DNA of 64,000 nt from Gammaproteobacteria bacterium (GCA_030428105.1 JAUIBE010000001.1:1-64000), one strand, 5' to 3'. Positions 48,201 through 58,001 are shown, counted from the stretch's first letter. Numbers and translations: made by a program. The notes: generated by a model from the letters alone, not told the origin.

Positions 48201-48695
48201 GAGGCTATCAAGGCCGGCCGCGAGCCGGAGTCGGACGAGCAATGGCACCGCGGCACCGAGGTGGAGCTGCATATCCCTGCCCTCATTCCGGAAGACTACC
48301 TTGCGGACGTAAACACGCGACTGACGCTGTACAAGCGCATTGCCAGCGCCAAGGGCGAGGAGGAACTGCGCAACTTGCAGGTGGAAATGATTGATCGCTT
48401 TGGCCTGTTGCCCGAAGCGGTCAAGAACCTGTTCGAAGTTGCCCGGATCCGCCAGTTGGCGGTTGCCATCGGTGTGGATAGGATAGACTTTGGGCCACAC
48501 GGTGGACGCATCGAGTTTCTCGAAAATGCGCGGGTCAATCCCCAGGCGCTGGTACGAATGATTGGCCAACAGCCAGATTCCTTTGCGCTGGATGGCCCGC
48601 AGCGCCTGCGCATCCACCTGGAGGAAGACGAAGGGGCAGAACGAATCAGCTTGATCGCTTCCACCCTGGCCAATCTCGGCGAACCAGAAAACTGA
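45222..48695 (+). CDS. mfd: Transcription-repair coupling factor Mfd
   Basis: The 1157-residue ATPase displaces RNA polymerase stalled at DNA damage and recruits UvrA. It has the UvrB-homology N-terminal part ('LPVRFFPDHETLPYDPFSPHPD' split: FPDHETLPYDPF), the RNA-polymerase interaction domain ('VVHQDHGVGRYLGLEAL'), the RecG-like helicase with Walker A 'CGDVGFGKTEVALRAAF', DEEQ box 'LVIVDEEQRFGV', 'TATPIPRTLNMA' and 'QLHQLRGRVGRS', and the C-terminal TRCF domain. ATG at 45222 is 11 bases after the NhaC stop. Confidence 0.97.
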   Translation: MTQGPFQARFELQPGSARAWSGLHSSAVALALRHAAAQAQRPVLAIARSSHQAHLLAHDLELLAEDDLPVRFFPDHETLPYDPFSPHPDVIAERLSTLSEMISWRQGIVVVSAQALMQRLPPREYLAARSFSLDVGETLVLETFRERLSHCGYEASEQVYQAGQFAIRGSVIDIYPAGSEQPFRIDLFDEEIDTIRTFDPETQRSTGQVDSIRLLPAREYPFDEEAANAFRQAFRLRFDVDPRRVTLYQDIRAGTHPQGLEQYLPLFFESTSRVDDYFSHPPLVFVQAGVEQAVADQARRTGERWEQRRHDIERPLLEPAELFFDPPALAGLLESSPVTWWEKAGSDDDAHDLPLGVSVDTFTTEAAPSLPLHERGKTGGDALKEFLAGFSGRVLFAADTPGRREMLRTTLSAFDVSPAQVKSFAQFRSAPDRIALCVLPVEDGFVAPGEFALLTESQLFGGRSRPKAERASRDRDPEAIIRDLTDLAQGAPVVHQDHGVGRYLGLEALTIDDRQAEFLMLEYAGGDKLYVPVSLLHLVSRYTGSSEESAPLHSLGGQAWEKAKQRAAKKVRDVAAELLDLHARRFARPGISYPLDQRMYAEFSAGFPYEETADQESAIEAVIDDMLSGKPMDRVVCGDVGFGKTEVALRAAFVAVQAGRQVALLVPTTLLAQQHYNNFSDRFADWPVRLALLSRFRSSKEVESTLAEVAEGKVDIVIGTHRLLQRDIRFDNLGLVIVDEEQRFGVRQKEQLKQLRSEVDLLTLTATPIPRTLNMAMSGVRDLSIIATPPARRMAVKTLITPWEKGVLREALQREIQRGGQVFFLNNEVRTIERIAREVGELVPSARIAIAHGQMPERELERVMLDFYRQRFNVLVCTTIIENGIDVPTANTIVINRADKFGLSQLHQLRGRVGRSHHRAYAYLVVPDKRSMTADAHKRLEAIASLEELGAGFTLATHDLEIRGAGELLGEEQSGQINAIGFSLYSEMLARAVEAIKAGREPESDEQWHRGTEVELHIPALIPEDYLADVNTRLTLYKRIASAKGEEELRNLQVEMIDRFGLLPEAVKNLFEVARIRQLAVAIGVDRIDFGPHGGRIEFLENARVNPQALVRMIGQQPDSFALDGPQRLRIHLEEDEGAERISLIASTLANLGEPEN

Positions 48696-48712
48696 AAAAA
48701 TACGATTATTCA

Positions 48713-49594
48713 ATGGCTAACAGAATATTTTTGATTGTTTTTCTTATTCTATTGGCCGTTCCTGTGAAAGCGCAGGAAGCGACGGGCAGTTTCCGCGTCG
48801 ACGTGATGGTTTTCCGCCTGCTGGAAGCCGCAAACGCCCCCAGCTACAGCGATGCGATCCCCGAGCACGGGCCCGCGATCGACTTGAGTCGCCTTCACAG
48901 CGGTGGAGGTATGCCCGCAGCGCTGGCCGACCCGGTGTTTCCGGGCCCTGAAGACCACCAGGTACTGCCGCCAGTCGGGCCTTTCCCAGATGATCTGCCC
49001 TTCAGTCGCATCCGCTATCTCGAAGAAGGTAGCGAACAGATTCGCGCCGCCTGGCGCAACCTGCGGCTGAGCGCAGAGTATCGGCCGGAGCTGCTGCTTT
49101 CGTGGGAGCAACCCAACGACAGCGACTCACCGCTGGTGTTCCTGCACAACGAACAGGTGCTGGCCGTGGAAGATCCCTGGCTGCCGCTGCGCACCGTCCC
49201 GCCGTTGCGCGCGGTGGAGCAGCCCGAAGGGGATGAACCCGGCCAATGGGCGGTCGACTACCTGTTTCTTTACGACCTGCCAGGCGGAAGCGTACGCCTG
49301 ACCACCATGCCCCTGCCCCGCGATCGCTACCAGATCGAAGGCACGGTGCGCTTGCGGCGCGAGCGCTTCCTGCATATTGACCTCGACCTGACCTGGACCG
49401 CCCCGGCGCCAGGAGTCGACCCGGCAAGCGCCGGCGTTCCTTTGAGGGCGGAATACCTGGGCTACGAGGTGTATTCCCTGAAGCAGTCACGCCAGGTGCG
49501 CAAAGAGCGCATGGAATATTTCGATTCGCCCTACCTGGGCGTGCTGGTGCTGATCAACGAGTTTGAGCCTGTAGAAGCCGAGGTGGCGCCGTGA
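48713..49594 (+). CDS. csiV: Peptidoglycan-binding protein CsiV
   Basis: The 293-residue exported protein ('LIVFLILLAVPVKAQ' signal) has the CsiV pattern 'FRVDVMVFRLLE', 'ELLLSWEQP', 'GSVRLTRERFLHIDLDLTW'-like 'GTVRLRRERFLHIDLDLTW', and 'MEYFDSPYLGVLVLI'. CsiV activates LpoA/PBP1a peptidoglycan synthesis in Vibrio and lies directly downstream of mfd there, as here. It overlaps the M16 gene by four bases (GTGA). The ribosome site is weak. Confidence 0.88.
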   Translation: MANRIFLIVFLILLAVPVKAQEATGSFRVDVMVFRLLEAANAPSYSDAIPEHGPAIDLSRLHSGGGMPAALADPVFPGPEDHQVLPPVGPFPDDLPFSRIRYLEEGSEQIRAAWRNLRLSAEYRPELLLSWEQPNDSDSPLVFLHNEQVLAVEDPWLPLRTVPPLRAVEQPEGDEPGQWAVDYLFLYDLPGGSVRLTTMPLPRDRYQIEGTVRLRRERFLHIDLDLTWTAPAPGVDPASAGVPLRAEYLGYEVYSLKQSRQVRKERMEYFDSPYLGVLVLINEFEPVEAEVAP

Positions 49595-52362
49595 CCCCTA
49601 CCCTGACCACTGCCCTTGTGAGCGTTTGCCGTTTCGCTTTTTGCGCCACGCTGGCCATGTTGATGGCGAACAGCGCGGTGGCCGAAACCACCGTGGAAAT
49701 ACCGTTTGAGAAATTCGTTCTCGATAACGGATTGCGCGTCATTGTCCACGAGGACCACAAAGCCCCTGTCGTTGCGGTGGCGGTGTGGTACCACGTGGGT
49801 TCCAAGAACGAACCCGAGGGCAAAACCGGCTTTGCCCACCTGTTCGAGCACCTTATGTTCGAAGGAACAGAGAATTACGACTCCGAGTACACCGAGCCTT
49901 TCGAGGAGGCCGGCACCATCCAGCAGAACGGCACCACCTGGTTCGACCGCACCAACTATTTCCAGACCGTGCCCACCCCGGCCCTGGACATGGCCTTGTG
50001 GATGGAGTCCGAACGCATGGGCCACCTGCTCGGCGCGGTAACGCAGGAAAAGCTCGACCAGGAGCGCGCGGTGGTGAAGAACGAAAAGCGCCAGGGCGAC
50101 AACCAGCCGTACGGCACGGTTGGTTACCGCATCCTGGAAGGCCTGTTTCCGCCCGGCCACCCCTACCGCCACGACTCGATTGGCTCGATGGCCGACCTCG
50201 ATGCCGCCTCCCTGGAAGACGTCCACGCCTGGTTCCGCCAGTACTACGGCGCCGCCAACGCGGTGCTGGTGCTGGCCGGTGATATCACCCCTGAAAAGGC
50301 ACGCCCGCTGGTGGAGAAATACTTCGGCGATATCGATCCTGGGCCGCCACTGACCCGCATGAAAGCATGGGTGCCACAGCGCAGCACCGATACGGTTGAG
50401 GTGATGGAAGACGACGTGCCTCATGCGCGGGTCTACATCAACTGGGCGGTGCCGGGCCGAACCCAGCCCCAGCGCGCGCCGCTGGAGTTGGCCGCGGCAA
50501 TTCTTGGCAGCGGCAAGAACGCGCGCCTGTACCAGGCGTTGATGCTCGATACGCAACTGGCGGTAGACGTTTCGGTGGACCTTCAGCCGCACGAGTTGGC
50601 CAGCACTTTCAGTATCGAAGTGACCCTGGCGCCGGGCGTCGCCATCGATACGGTGGTTGATATCGTCGATGCCGAGCTCAAGGCGTTTTTCGAATCCGGA
50701 CCGCGAGAAGACGAGTTGGAGCGCGCCAAAACCGCCTACAACGCGGCGCTGGTGCGCAGCCTGGAGCACGTTGGCGGCTTTGGCGGCAAGGCCACGATCC
50801 TGGTCAGCGGCGAACTCTACGATGGGCGGCCGGATTTCTACCAGACCCTCACCGCCTGGATCAATGACGCCAGCAGTGAAGAAGTGCGCGATACCGCCAG
50901 GCAGTGGCTTTCCAGCGGTCGCTATCGGCTGGATGTGCTACCCCGTTCGCCCTTGGTGGCCACGCCATCGCAGGTCGACCGTTCCCAGGGCCTGCCTGCC
51001 GTGGGTGAACTGCCTGGTGTCACTTTCCCACAGGTGGAGCGCGCCGAACTGAAAAACGGCATCGAGGTGATATTTGCACGCCGCGACGCCGTGCCGTTGG
51101 TTAACGTCACGCTGGCTTTCGATGCGGGTTACGCGGCCGACGCCGGTGGGATGCCGGGAACCTCGGCCTTTACCCTGGCCATGCTGGAAGAAAGCACCGC
51201 GAATCGCACTGCGCTCGAGGTCGAAGCACTGGCCGAATCTCTAGGCGCAGAAATTGGCACCACGGCCAATCTCGACCTTTCGCTGGTTTCCCTGTCGGCG
51301 CTCAAGCAGAACCTGGTGGAGAGCGTGGAGCTATTGGCCGAGGTGGTGCGCAGCCCGGCATTCTCCCAGGATGAACTGGAACGCCTGCGTCAACGCTGGC
51401 TGGCGCAGATTCGCAGTGAGCAAAGCCAGCCGTTTGGCATTGCGTTGCGCACCCTGCCTCCCTTGCTTTACGGCGATGAACACGCCTACGGAATCCCGCT
51501 TACCGGCAGTGGCACCAGCGAGGCCATCGAAAACCTTGAGCGTGACGACCTGCAAGCGTTTTACGAGCAGTGGATCCGTCCGGATAACGCCAGCCTGTTC
51601 GTGGTGGGTGATACCACCCTGGACGAAATACAGCCCATTTTGGAATCCGCGTTTGGCAACTGGAAGGCGCCGAGAAGTGACCTGCCCGGCAAGGTCCTGG
51701 ATACCGTGGCGCTGCCACAGGAATCGCGTGTTTTCCTGGCCGATCGCCCCGGCGCCGAACAAACGCTGATCCTGATGGCCCACCTGGCGCCGCCCACCGG
51801 AGTTGCGGACAACATGGAGGTGGTGGTCATGAACGACGCGCTGGGCGGCAGCTATAACGCCCGCGTCAACCAGACCCTGCGGGTCGAAAAGAACTGGTCC
51901 TACGGCGCCTATACCTGGCTGCCTGACGCCCAGGGGCAGCGCATGTGGATGATGTATGCGCCGGTGCAAACCGACAGTACCGCCGACGCCATGGCGGAAA
52001 TGCTTGGCCTGGTACAGGCCTACGTGGGCAATGAACCGGCAACCGAGGCGGAACTGCAGCGCAGCGTACGCAGCAACACCAACAGCTTGCCGGGCCAGTA
52101 CGAAACTTCCGCGGCAGTGATGGGCGCGTTGCTGGAAAACTACCAGTTCAATCGTCCCGATGATTATGTTTCCACCCTGAAGGACCGCTACCTGCAGTTG
52201 AACCTGGAAGGCGTACAGCAAAGCGCCATCGAGAACCTGCATCCGGGACGAGCCACCTGGGTGGTGGTTGGCGACCGCGAAAGAATCGGCGCTGAAGTGG
52301 AAGCGCTTGCCCGCGAGCAGGGCCTGGGTGAAGTCCGCCTGTTGGACAACGCGGAGGAGTAA
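49591..52362 (+). CDS. M16-family zinc metallopeptidase
   Basis: The 923-residue exported protease has a signal-like N-terminus and the inverted zinc motif HxxEH in 'GFAHLFEHLMFEG' (H83, E86, H87), with the second Glu in 'VVKNEKRQG'. It contains the active M16 half, a linker, and the second, inactive half ('EVIFARRDAVPLVNVTLAF'), the PqqL/YmxG-type layout. Substrates in the periplasm are unknown. The GTG start overlaps the csiV stop, so csiV-M16 is a coupled pair. Confidence 0.93.
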   Translation: MTPTLTTALVSVCRFAFCATLAMLMANSAVAETTVEIPFEKFVLDNGLRVIVHEDHKAPVVAVAVWYHVGSKNEPEGKTGFAHLFEHLMFEGTENYDSEYTEPFEEAGTIQQNGTTWFDRTNYFQTVPTPALDMALWMESERMGHLLGAVTQEKLDQERAVVKNEKRQGDNQPYGTVGYRILEGLFPPGHPYRHDSIGSMADLDAASLEDVHAWFRQYYGAANAVLVLAGDITPEKARPLVEKYFGDIDPGPPLTRMKAWVPQRSTDTVEVMEDDVPHARVYINWAVPGRTQPQRAPLELAAAILGSGKNARLYQALMLDTQLAVDVSVDLQPHELASTFSIEVTLAPGVAIDTVVDIVDAELKAFFESGPREDELERAKTAYNAALVRSLEHVGGFGGKATILVSGELYDGRPDFYQTLTAWINDASSEEVRDTARQWLSSGRYRLDVLPRSPLVATPSQVDRSQGLPAVGELPGVTFPQVERAELKNGIEVIFARRDAVPLVNVTLAFDAGYAADAGGMPGTSAFTLAMLEESTANRTALEVEALAESLGAEIGTTANLDLSLVSLSALKQNLVESVELLAEVVRSPAFSQDELERLRQRWLAQIRSEQSQPFGIALRTLPPLLYGDEHAYGIPLTGSGTSEAIENLERDDLQAFYEQWIRPDNASLFVVGDTTLDEIQPILESAFGNWKAPRSDLPGKVLDTVALPQESRVFLADRPGAEQTLILMAHLAPPTGVADNMEVVVMNDALGGSYNARVNQTLRVEKNWSYGAYTWLPDAQGQRMWMMYAPVQTDSTADAMAEMLGLVQAYVGNEPATEAELQRSVRSNTNSLPGQYETSAAVMGALLENYQFNRPDDYVSTLKDRYLQLNLEGVQQSAIENLHPGRATWVVVGDRERIGAEVEALAREQGLGEVRLLDNAEE

Positions 52363-52427
52363 ACAGCCGCTACAAGCCCGGCGAAAATGTTGATATGGTC
52401 GCAGTCCAGCCTTGGGGAGTTTGAAAG

Positions 52428-52811
52428 ATGAACCTGGAGAAAGTGATCTTCGCCTTTTTTATCGTGCTCGCACTGACGCTGAATTTTGGCTTCTTCCTGG
52501 GCGAGATCGACAACACCGACCACCATCACCCCATCGAGCTTGCGGCGGCGCTCGCGGCCAGCCTGATTGCGACCGTGGTGAAATTTGGCGACCGCTCGCA
52601 GATGGGCGCTGTCCTGCTGGCCACCAGCCTGGTGGCTGACCTGCAGTTGCTGATCGCGGCGCTGTTGTGGGCCTGGGCGGTTTACGTGACCAAGACCGGC
52701 ATGACCGCCGAGGTGCTCTCCAGCGTGATTTCCATGTCGGGCGGCGCGTTGCTGGCCAACCTTGTGTCGGTCACCCTGCTGGTATCTGAAACCGTCATCG
52801 TCCGCCGCTAG
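52428..52811 (+). CDS. DUF6394-type membrane protein
   Basis: The 127-residue protein has three membrane helices. The middle segment 'VVKFGDRSQMGAVLLATSLVADLQLLIAALLW' (split: KFGDRSQMGAVLLA) carries a G-D-R-S-Q motif that faintly recalls the G-D-K-T of GDT1 transporters, but the rest does not match. Relatives sit beside potassium channels, as here (32 bases upstream of the channel gene), so an accessory role to K+ flux is an inference from position. Confidence 0.75.
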   Translation: MNLEKVIFAFFIVLALTLNFGFFLGEIDNTDHHHPIELAAALAASLIATVVKFGDRSQMGAVLLATSLVADLQLLIAALLWAWAVYVTKTGMTAEVLSSVISMSGGALLANLVSVTLLVSETVIVRR

Positions 52812-52843
52812 GCAATGACCTGCCCCGCGGCCACCCCGCGCCC

Positions 52844-54562
52844 ATGAACGATACCGTCTGGCTCACCCTGCGGCGGATGCGAACGCCGCTGATCGTCCTG
52901 ATCATCGTCTATTCGCTGTCGGTTTTCGGCCTGCTCATGATTCCGGGGGTCGATCCCGAGGGCAACCCTTATCGCCTGAGCTTCCTGGATGCCGCTTACT
53001 TCGTGGCGCTGATGTCCACGACCATTGGTTTTGGCGAGATCCCTTACGCCTTTACCGACGCCCAGCGCCTGTATGCCTACCTGATCGTGTTCCCCAACGT
53101 GGTGGCGTGGCTGTATTCCATCGGCACCATCCTGGCGCTGTTTATCGACCCCCAGTTCAAAGCGGTGTTGCGCCGTGGGCGTTTTGCGCAGCGGGTGCGC
53201 TGGCTGGGCGAGCCGTTTTACATTGTCTGCGGTTTTGGCAGCACTGGCACCATGATTACCAGCGGGCTGCATCGGCGGGGCATCGCCGCAGTGGTGCTGG
53301 AGAAAGACGAGGACGTGCTGCACCGCATGACGCTGGTGGACGAGTTTGCGCATACCCCGGCGCTGGCCTCGGATGTCACCGACCGCCGTTACCTGGAAAC
53401 CGCCGGCCTGCACGACCCCTTGTGCCAGGGCGTGATTGCGATCACCAACGAGGACCACGCCAACCTCACCATCGCGATCACTTCCAAGCTGCTGCGCCCG
53501 GAGTTACCGGTTTACGCGCGCAGCGAAACCGACCGCACCAGCGGCAACATGGCCTCGTTTGGCACCAACTACATCATCGACCCCTACGCAATTTTTGCCG
53601 AGCGCATGTTCCTGGCGCTGAGTTCACCGGTCAAATACCTGCTGCAGGACTGGTTGATCAGCGTGCCGGGCAGCGCGCTGCGCGAGCCGATTGATCCGCC
53701 CACCGGCCGCTGGATTATCTGCGGGCTGGGCCGGTTCGGTTCGCGCATGGCGGCCCGGTTGGAAGAAGCGGGAATGCCCTACGCCGTGGTGGATGTGCAC
53801 CCGGACCGTATCAAGGGCCGTGAAAACGGGGTGCTGGGCCGTGGAACCGAGGGCGAGACCCTGAAAGAAGCCGGCATCGATGACGCCTGCGGAATTATCG
53901 CCGGCACCGGCGATGACATCGATAACCTTTCCATCGTCATGACTGCGCGCGAACTGAACCCGAAACTGTTCGTGGTGGCGCGCCAGGAGAACCAGCCCAA
54001 CGATGTGCTGTTCGATGCCTCCGGCGCCGACCTGGTGGCGCGCCGCAACCTGATCGTGGCCCGCCGGGTGCTGGCCATCGCCACCACACCGCTGCTACAG
54101 GCGTTTTTGCAGTACATGATTCGCCAGGACGACCAGTTCGCCCAGCGCGCTGTGGGCCAGTGTGAGGCGGTTCTGCACGGTCGTGCGCCGAGCCTGTGGA
54201 TGATCGAGGCCACCGATGACCTTGCGGTTGGCATCCAGACCGCGCAGGAGAACGGTGTGGAAGTTCGCTTGCAGCACCTCAGCTACAACTCGCGTAGTGA
54301 GACCAGCGAGCACCTGGACTGCGTGTGCCTGGTGCATGAGCGTGGCGCTTCACGCATTTTCCTGCCCGGGGAAGACCAGAGCCTGCAGGTAGGCGACCGC
54401 CTGTTGTTTGCCGGGCGCGACCCGGCGCGGCGCGAGATGCTGTGGGCGCTGTGTACGCCCGACGCCCTGTTTGCCTACGCCACCGGCCAGCATCTGCCCA
54501 GCGGTGCGCTGGGGCGCTGGCTGCTCAAGCGCCGGAAACTGCAGGTAGAAGAATCAGAGTAG
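52844..54562 (+). CDS. Two-TM potassium channel with tandem RCK domains
   Basis: The 572-residue protein has two membrane helices flanking a pore loop; the filter reads 'STTIGFGEIP', a variant of the canonical TVGYGD with Ile, Phe and Glu. Two RCK (TrkA-N) domains follow: the first opens 'VCGFGSTGTMITSGL', the second 'ICGLGRFGSRMAARL', and each is followed by a TrkA-C-like region ('DLVARRNLIVARRVL', 'CVCLVHERGASRIF'). Tandem RCK on one chain would gate the channel by nucleotides or ions. It converges with yafV (nine-base overlap). Confidence 0.9.
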   Translation: MNDTVWLTLRRMRTPLIVLIIVYSLSVFGLLMIPGVDPEGNPYRLSFLDAAYFVALMSTTIGFGEIPYAFTDAQRLYAYLIVFPNVVAWLYSIGTILALFIDPQFKAVLRRGRFAQRVRWLGEPFYIVCGFGSTGTMITSGLHRRGIAAVVLEKDEDVLHRMTLVDEFAHTPALASDVTDRRYLETAGLHDPLCQGVIAITNEDHANLTIAITSKLLRPELPVYARSETDRTSGNMASFGTNYIIDPYAIFAERMFLALSSPVKYLLQDWLISVPGSALREPIDPPTGRWIICGLGRFGSRMAARLEEAGMPYAVVDVHPDRIKGRENGVLGRGTEGETLKEAGIDDACGIIAGTGDDIDNLSIVMTARELNPKLFVVARQENQPNDVLFDASGADLVARRNLIVARRVLAIATTPLLQAFLQYMIRQDDQFAQRAVGQCEAVLHGRAPSLWMIEATDDLAVGIQTAQENGVEVRLQHLSYNSRSETSEHLDCVCLVHERGASRIFLPGEDQSLQVGDRLLFAGRDPARREMLWALCTPDALFAYATGQHLPSGALGRWLLKRRKLQVEESE

Positions 54563-55339
54563 CTTGAAAGGGTCGGCGTCATCCAGGAACGGCAGGTTGC
54601 TGCGCAGTTCCTGCAGGGCGTCGAGGTCGAGCGTCGCCATCGCGGCGCCTTCGCTATCCCCCAGCACCGCCAGTTCATTGCCCAGCCCGTCGTAGGCCGC
54701 GCTCAGGCCCGGATACTGCAGCCCTTTGCCATCCTGGCCCACCCGGTTGATACCGATCACGCAGGCCTGGTTTTCGATGGCGCGGGCGCGCAACAGCGAG
54801 GCCCAGGCGTTCATGCGCTTGGCCGGCCAGTTGGCCACGAACACCTGCAGGTCGTAATCGCCCAGGTTGCGGCACCAGACCGGGAAGCGCAGGTCGTAAC
54901 AGACCTGTGGGTTGATGCGCCAGTCGCGAAAATCGAAGATCGCGCGCATGCGCCCGGCCTTGTAGTGCTTGTCCTCGCCGCCGTAGGCAAACAGGTGGCG
55001 CTTGTCGTAGTGCGCCAGGTCACCGTCCGGGGTGGCGAACAGGAAGCGGTTCAGGCGCTCACCCTTCTCCCCAATGATGACACTCCCGCCGATGGCGGCG
55101 TCGTAACGCTGCGCCAGCTCGTGCATCCATTCAACGGTCTCGCCGTCCATGGTTTCCGGCTCGCGGTCAAAATCGCCCAGGAAGCCGGTGGTGAAGGTTT
55201 CCGGCAGGAACACCAGGTCGGCGCCTTGCGGATCCTTGTCCAGCGCGGATTCGATCAGCTGCTGCAGGTGGCTGCGGTTTTCGGCCGGGTCCTGCCAGCA
55301 CAACACCGGTTGCACCAGCAATGCGCGCAGCGTGCTCAT
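54554..55339 (-). CDS. yafV: Omega-amidase YafV-type (nitrilase superfamily)
   Basis: The 261-residue carbon-nitrogen hydrolase carries the Glu-Lys-Cys triad in '[10 protein letters not shown]', '[16 protein letters not shown]' and '[12 protein letters not shown]'. YafV removes the amide from alpha-keto-glutaramate and related products. The four-base overlap (ATGA) with lysS places it at the end of the carAB-greA-recJ-prfB-lysS line of genes. Confidence 0.9.
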   Translation of the reverse strand: MSTLRALLVQPVLCWQDPAENRSHLQQLIESALDKDPQGADLVFLPETFTTGFLGDFDREPETMDGETVEWMHELAQRYDAAIGGSVIIGEKGERLNRFLFATPDGDLAHYDKRHLFAYGGEDKHYKAGRMRAIFDFRDWRINPQVCYDLRFPVWCRNLGDYDLQVFVANWPAKRMNAWASLLRARAIENQACVIGINRVGQDGKGLQYPGLSAAYDGLGNELAVLGDSEGAAMATLDLDALQELRSNLPFLDDADPFKLL

Positions 55340-56868
55340 GAGTGCTCAGGACGCATGTAGGGGAACAGCAGTACGTCGCGAATGGAGGCGCTGTCGGTCA
55401 ACAGCATCACCAGCCGGTCGATGCCGATGCCCTCGCCCGCCGTGGGCGGCATGCCGTATTCCAGGGCGCGGATGTAATCGTCATCGAAATACATGGCTTC
55501 CTGGTCGCCGGCATCACGCGCCGAGACCTGGTTGCGGAAGCGCTCGGCCTGGTCCTCGGGGTCGTTGAGCTCGGAGAAGCCGTTAGCGATTTCGCGCCCG
55601 GCAATGTACAGCTCGAAACGGTCCGTGACCTCGGGGTTGTCGTCGTTTCGACGAGACAGTGGTGAAACCTCGGTGGGGAACTGGGTGATGAAGACCGGCG
55701 CCACCAGCTTGTCTTCCACCGTGGCGTCGAATACTTCCATCAGCAGGCGGCCGGCGCCCCAGCTTTGTTCGGTGTGAATGCTGCGCTCTGCGCAGATGCC
55801 GCGCAGGACATCCACGTTCCACAGGTCGGCATCAGCCAGGTCGGGGTTGTGATCGCGCACGGCCTGTTCTACTGAAAGGCGCGCAAAAGGTTGGCCAAAA
55901 TCCAGGTCGACTCCCTGGTAGTGCACCACGGTCTCGCCTGTGACGGTGAGCGCCAAACCCCTGAGCATTTCCTCGGTCAGGTCCATGAGGTCGTTGTAGT
56001 TGGCAAACGCCCAGTAGAACTCGAGCATGGTGAACTCGGGGTTGTGGCGGGTGGAGATGCCCTCGTTGCGGAAATTGCGGTTGATCTCGTAGACCCGCCC
56101 CAGGCCGCCCACGATCAGGCGCTTGAGATACAGCTCCGGCGCCACGCGCAGGTACATTTCGAGATCCAGCGCGTTGTGGTGGGTGACAAACGGCCGCGCT
56201 GCAGCGCCACCGGGAATCGGGTGCATCATCGGGGTTTCCACCTCCAGGAACTCCCGCCCCGGCGCTTCCATGAATTGGCGGATGAAAGTGATGATCTGAG
56301 AGCGCTTGCGGAACACCTCGCGCGAATCGTCGTTGACGATCAGGTCGACGTAACGCTGGCGGTAACGCTGCTCGGTATCGGTCAGGCCATGCCATTTCTC
56401 AGGCAGTGGACGCAGTGACTTGGAAAGCAGGTGCAATTCGGAGAGGCGCACCGAGAGCTCGCCCTTGTTGGTGCGGGTAATGGCGCCGCTACCGCCGATG
56501 ATGTCGCCCACATCCCAGGTCTTGAAGGCGGCAAACACGCCTTCTGGCAACTGGTCACGCTGGACCATGAGCTGGATGTCGCCATCGCGGTCCTGCAGGC
56601 GCACGAAGGCCAGCTTGCCCATCACCCGCTTGGCCATCATGCGGCCGGCCACGGCGAAGGATTCGTCCACGCCTTCCAGTGCTTCCGCGTCGTCGTCGGC
56701 AAAGCGCTTTTGCAGCGCACCCGCCGTGGTATTGACTCGAAAGCCGTTGGGGTAAGCCTCGCCCAGCTCACGCAGGCTGTTGAGCTTGCCGCGGCGTTCG
56801 GCAATCAGGCGGTTTTCGTCTTCGGGCGTCTGGCCCGCGGTTTCTGCTGTGTTCTGGTCCTGGCTCAT
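55336..56868 (-). CDS. lysS: Lysyl-tRNA synthetase (class II)
   Basis: The 510-residue enzyme has an N-terminal OB-fold, class II motif 2 '[24 protein letters not shown]' ([17 protein letters not shown]) and motif 3 '[15 protein letters not shown]'. The N-terminal ~20 residues are Gln/Asn/Glu-rich. Its neighbour prfB lies upstream with a gap of 37 bases, as in E. coli prfB-lysS. Confidence 0.98.
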   Translation of the reverse strand: MSQDQNTAETAGQTPEDENRLIAERRGKLNSLRELGEAYPNGFRVNTTAGALQKRFADDDAEALEGVDESFAVAGRMMAKRVMGKLAFVRLQDRDGDIQLMVQRDQLPEGVFAAFKTWDVGDIIGGSGAITRTNKGELSVRLSELHLLSKSLRPLPEKWHGLTDTEQRYRQRYVDLIVNDDSREVFRKRSQIITFIRQFMEAPGREFLEVETPMMHPIPGGAAARPFVTHHNALDLEMYLRVAPELYLKRLIVGGLGRVYEINRNFRNEGISTRHNPEFTMLEFYWAFANYNDLMDLTEEMLRGLALTVTGETVVHYQGVDLDFGQPFARLSVEQAVRDHNPDLADADLWNVDVLRGICAERSIHTEQSWGAGRLLMEVFDATVEDKLVAPVFITQFPTEVSPLSRRNDDNPEVTDRFELYIAGREIANGFSELNDPEDQAERFRNQVSARDAGDQEAMYFDDDYIRALEYGMPPTAGEGIGIDRLVMLLTDSASIRDVLLFPYMRPEHS

Positions 56869-56905
56869 TACTCTGCTCGGGCTATCGGGTATCTGCAGCG
56901 GAGGC

Positions 56906-58001
56906 TCAAAGGCCTTCTTTCAGTGATGCTTCCACAAACGGGTCAAGATCGCCATCCAAAACACCCTGGGTGTTGCCAATCTCGACATTGGTGCGCAGGT
57001 CCTTGATGCGCGACTGGTCGAGCACGTAGGAGCGGATTTGGCTGCCCCAGCCAATGTCCGACTTGCTCTCTTCCAGTTTCTGCTGCTCCTCGCTGCGCTT
57101 GTGCAGTTCAAACTCGTACAGCTTGGCGCGAAGCTGCTTCATCGCCTGGTCTTTGTTCTTGTGCTGCGAGCGATCGTTCTGGCACTGCACCACGATGCCG
57201 GTGGGCTCGTGGGTGATGCGCACCGCGGAGTCGGTGGTGTTGACGTGCTGGCCGCCGGCGCCGGAAGCGCGGTAAACATCGATGCGCAGGTCCGCCGGGT
57301 TGATATCGATCTCGATGTTGTCGTCGATCTCGGGCGAAACAAACACGGCTGCGAACGATGTGTGACGGCGGTTTCCGGAATCGAACGGTGATTTGCGCAC
57401 CAGGCGGTGCACGCCGGTTTCGGTGCGGCACCAGCCGTAGGCATACTCGCCATCGATGTGGACGGTGGCGCTCTTGATGCCTGCGACTTCGCCCGGTGAG
57501 ACTTCCACCAATTCAGCGTCCCAGCCGCGCCGCTCGGCCCACTTCAGGTACATGCGCAGCAGCATTTCCGCCCAGTCCTGGGCCTCGGTGCCGCCGGATC
57601 CGGCCTGGATATCCAGGTAGCAGGGCCGGTCGTCCATCTCGCCGGCAAACATGCGCTGGAATTCCAGGCCCTCGACCTGCGATTCCATTTCATCGAGATC
57701 GCTCTCGGTGGCGCCCAGCAACTCCTCGTCACCTTCCTCGGCGGCCAGTTCCACCATGTCGGCGGCATCGGCAAGCCGGCTGCCCAGCTTTTCCAGGCCG
57801 CTGACGATGTTTTCCAGTTGGGCGCGCTCACGCCCCAGCGACTGGGCTTTTTCCTGGTCGCTCCAGATATCGGGGTTTTCGAGTTCGCGATTGACTTCTT
57901 CGAGGCGTTGTTTCTTTACCTCGTAGTCAAAGATACCCCCTGAGCGCCTCGGTGCGGCGCGTCAAGTCTTCAATCAGGTTTTTGAGGGGGTTGGTTTCCA
58001 T
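56906..58001 (-). CDS. prfB: Peptide chain release factor 2 with programmed +1 frameshift
   Basis: The complete 364-residue RF2 needs a frameshift: 24 codons from ATG at 58001 end in a TGA at 57927-57929, and the remaining 340 codons continue in the +1 frame to 56906. RF2 recognises UGA and UAA; the '[10 protein letters not shown]' codon-recognition loop and '[17 protein letters not shown]' catalytic GGQ are intact. The frameshift gives feedback control: low RF2 lets ribosomes slip and make more. Length matches E. coli RF2 (365). Confidence 0.98.
57926..57941 (-). promoter_or_regulatory. prfB programmed +1 frameshift site
   Basis: On the minus strand AGGGGG (57936-57941, a Shine-Dalgarno-like stimulator), then TAT, the slippery CTT and TGA followed by C. 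Slippage from CTT-TGA to TTT-GAC is the classical RF2 autoregulation site; UGA followed by C is the weakest stop context. Confidence 0.97.

Noticed and set aside
49531-50769. 412-codon minus-strand frame opposite the M16 gene
   Set aside because: Shadow frame; His-, Gln- and Arg-rich and without domain signal.
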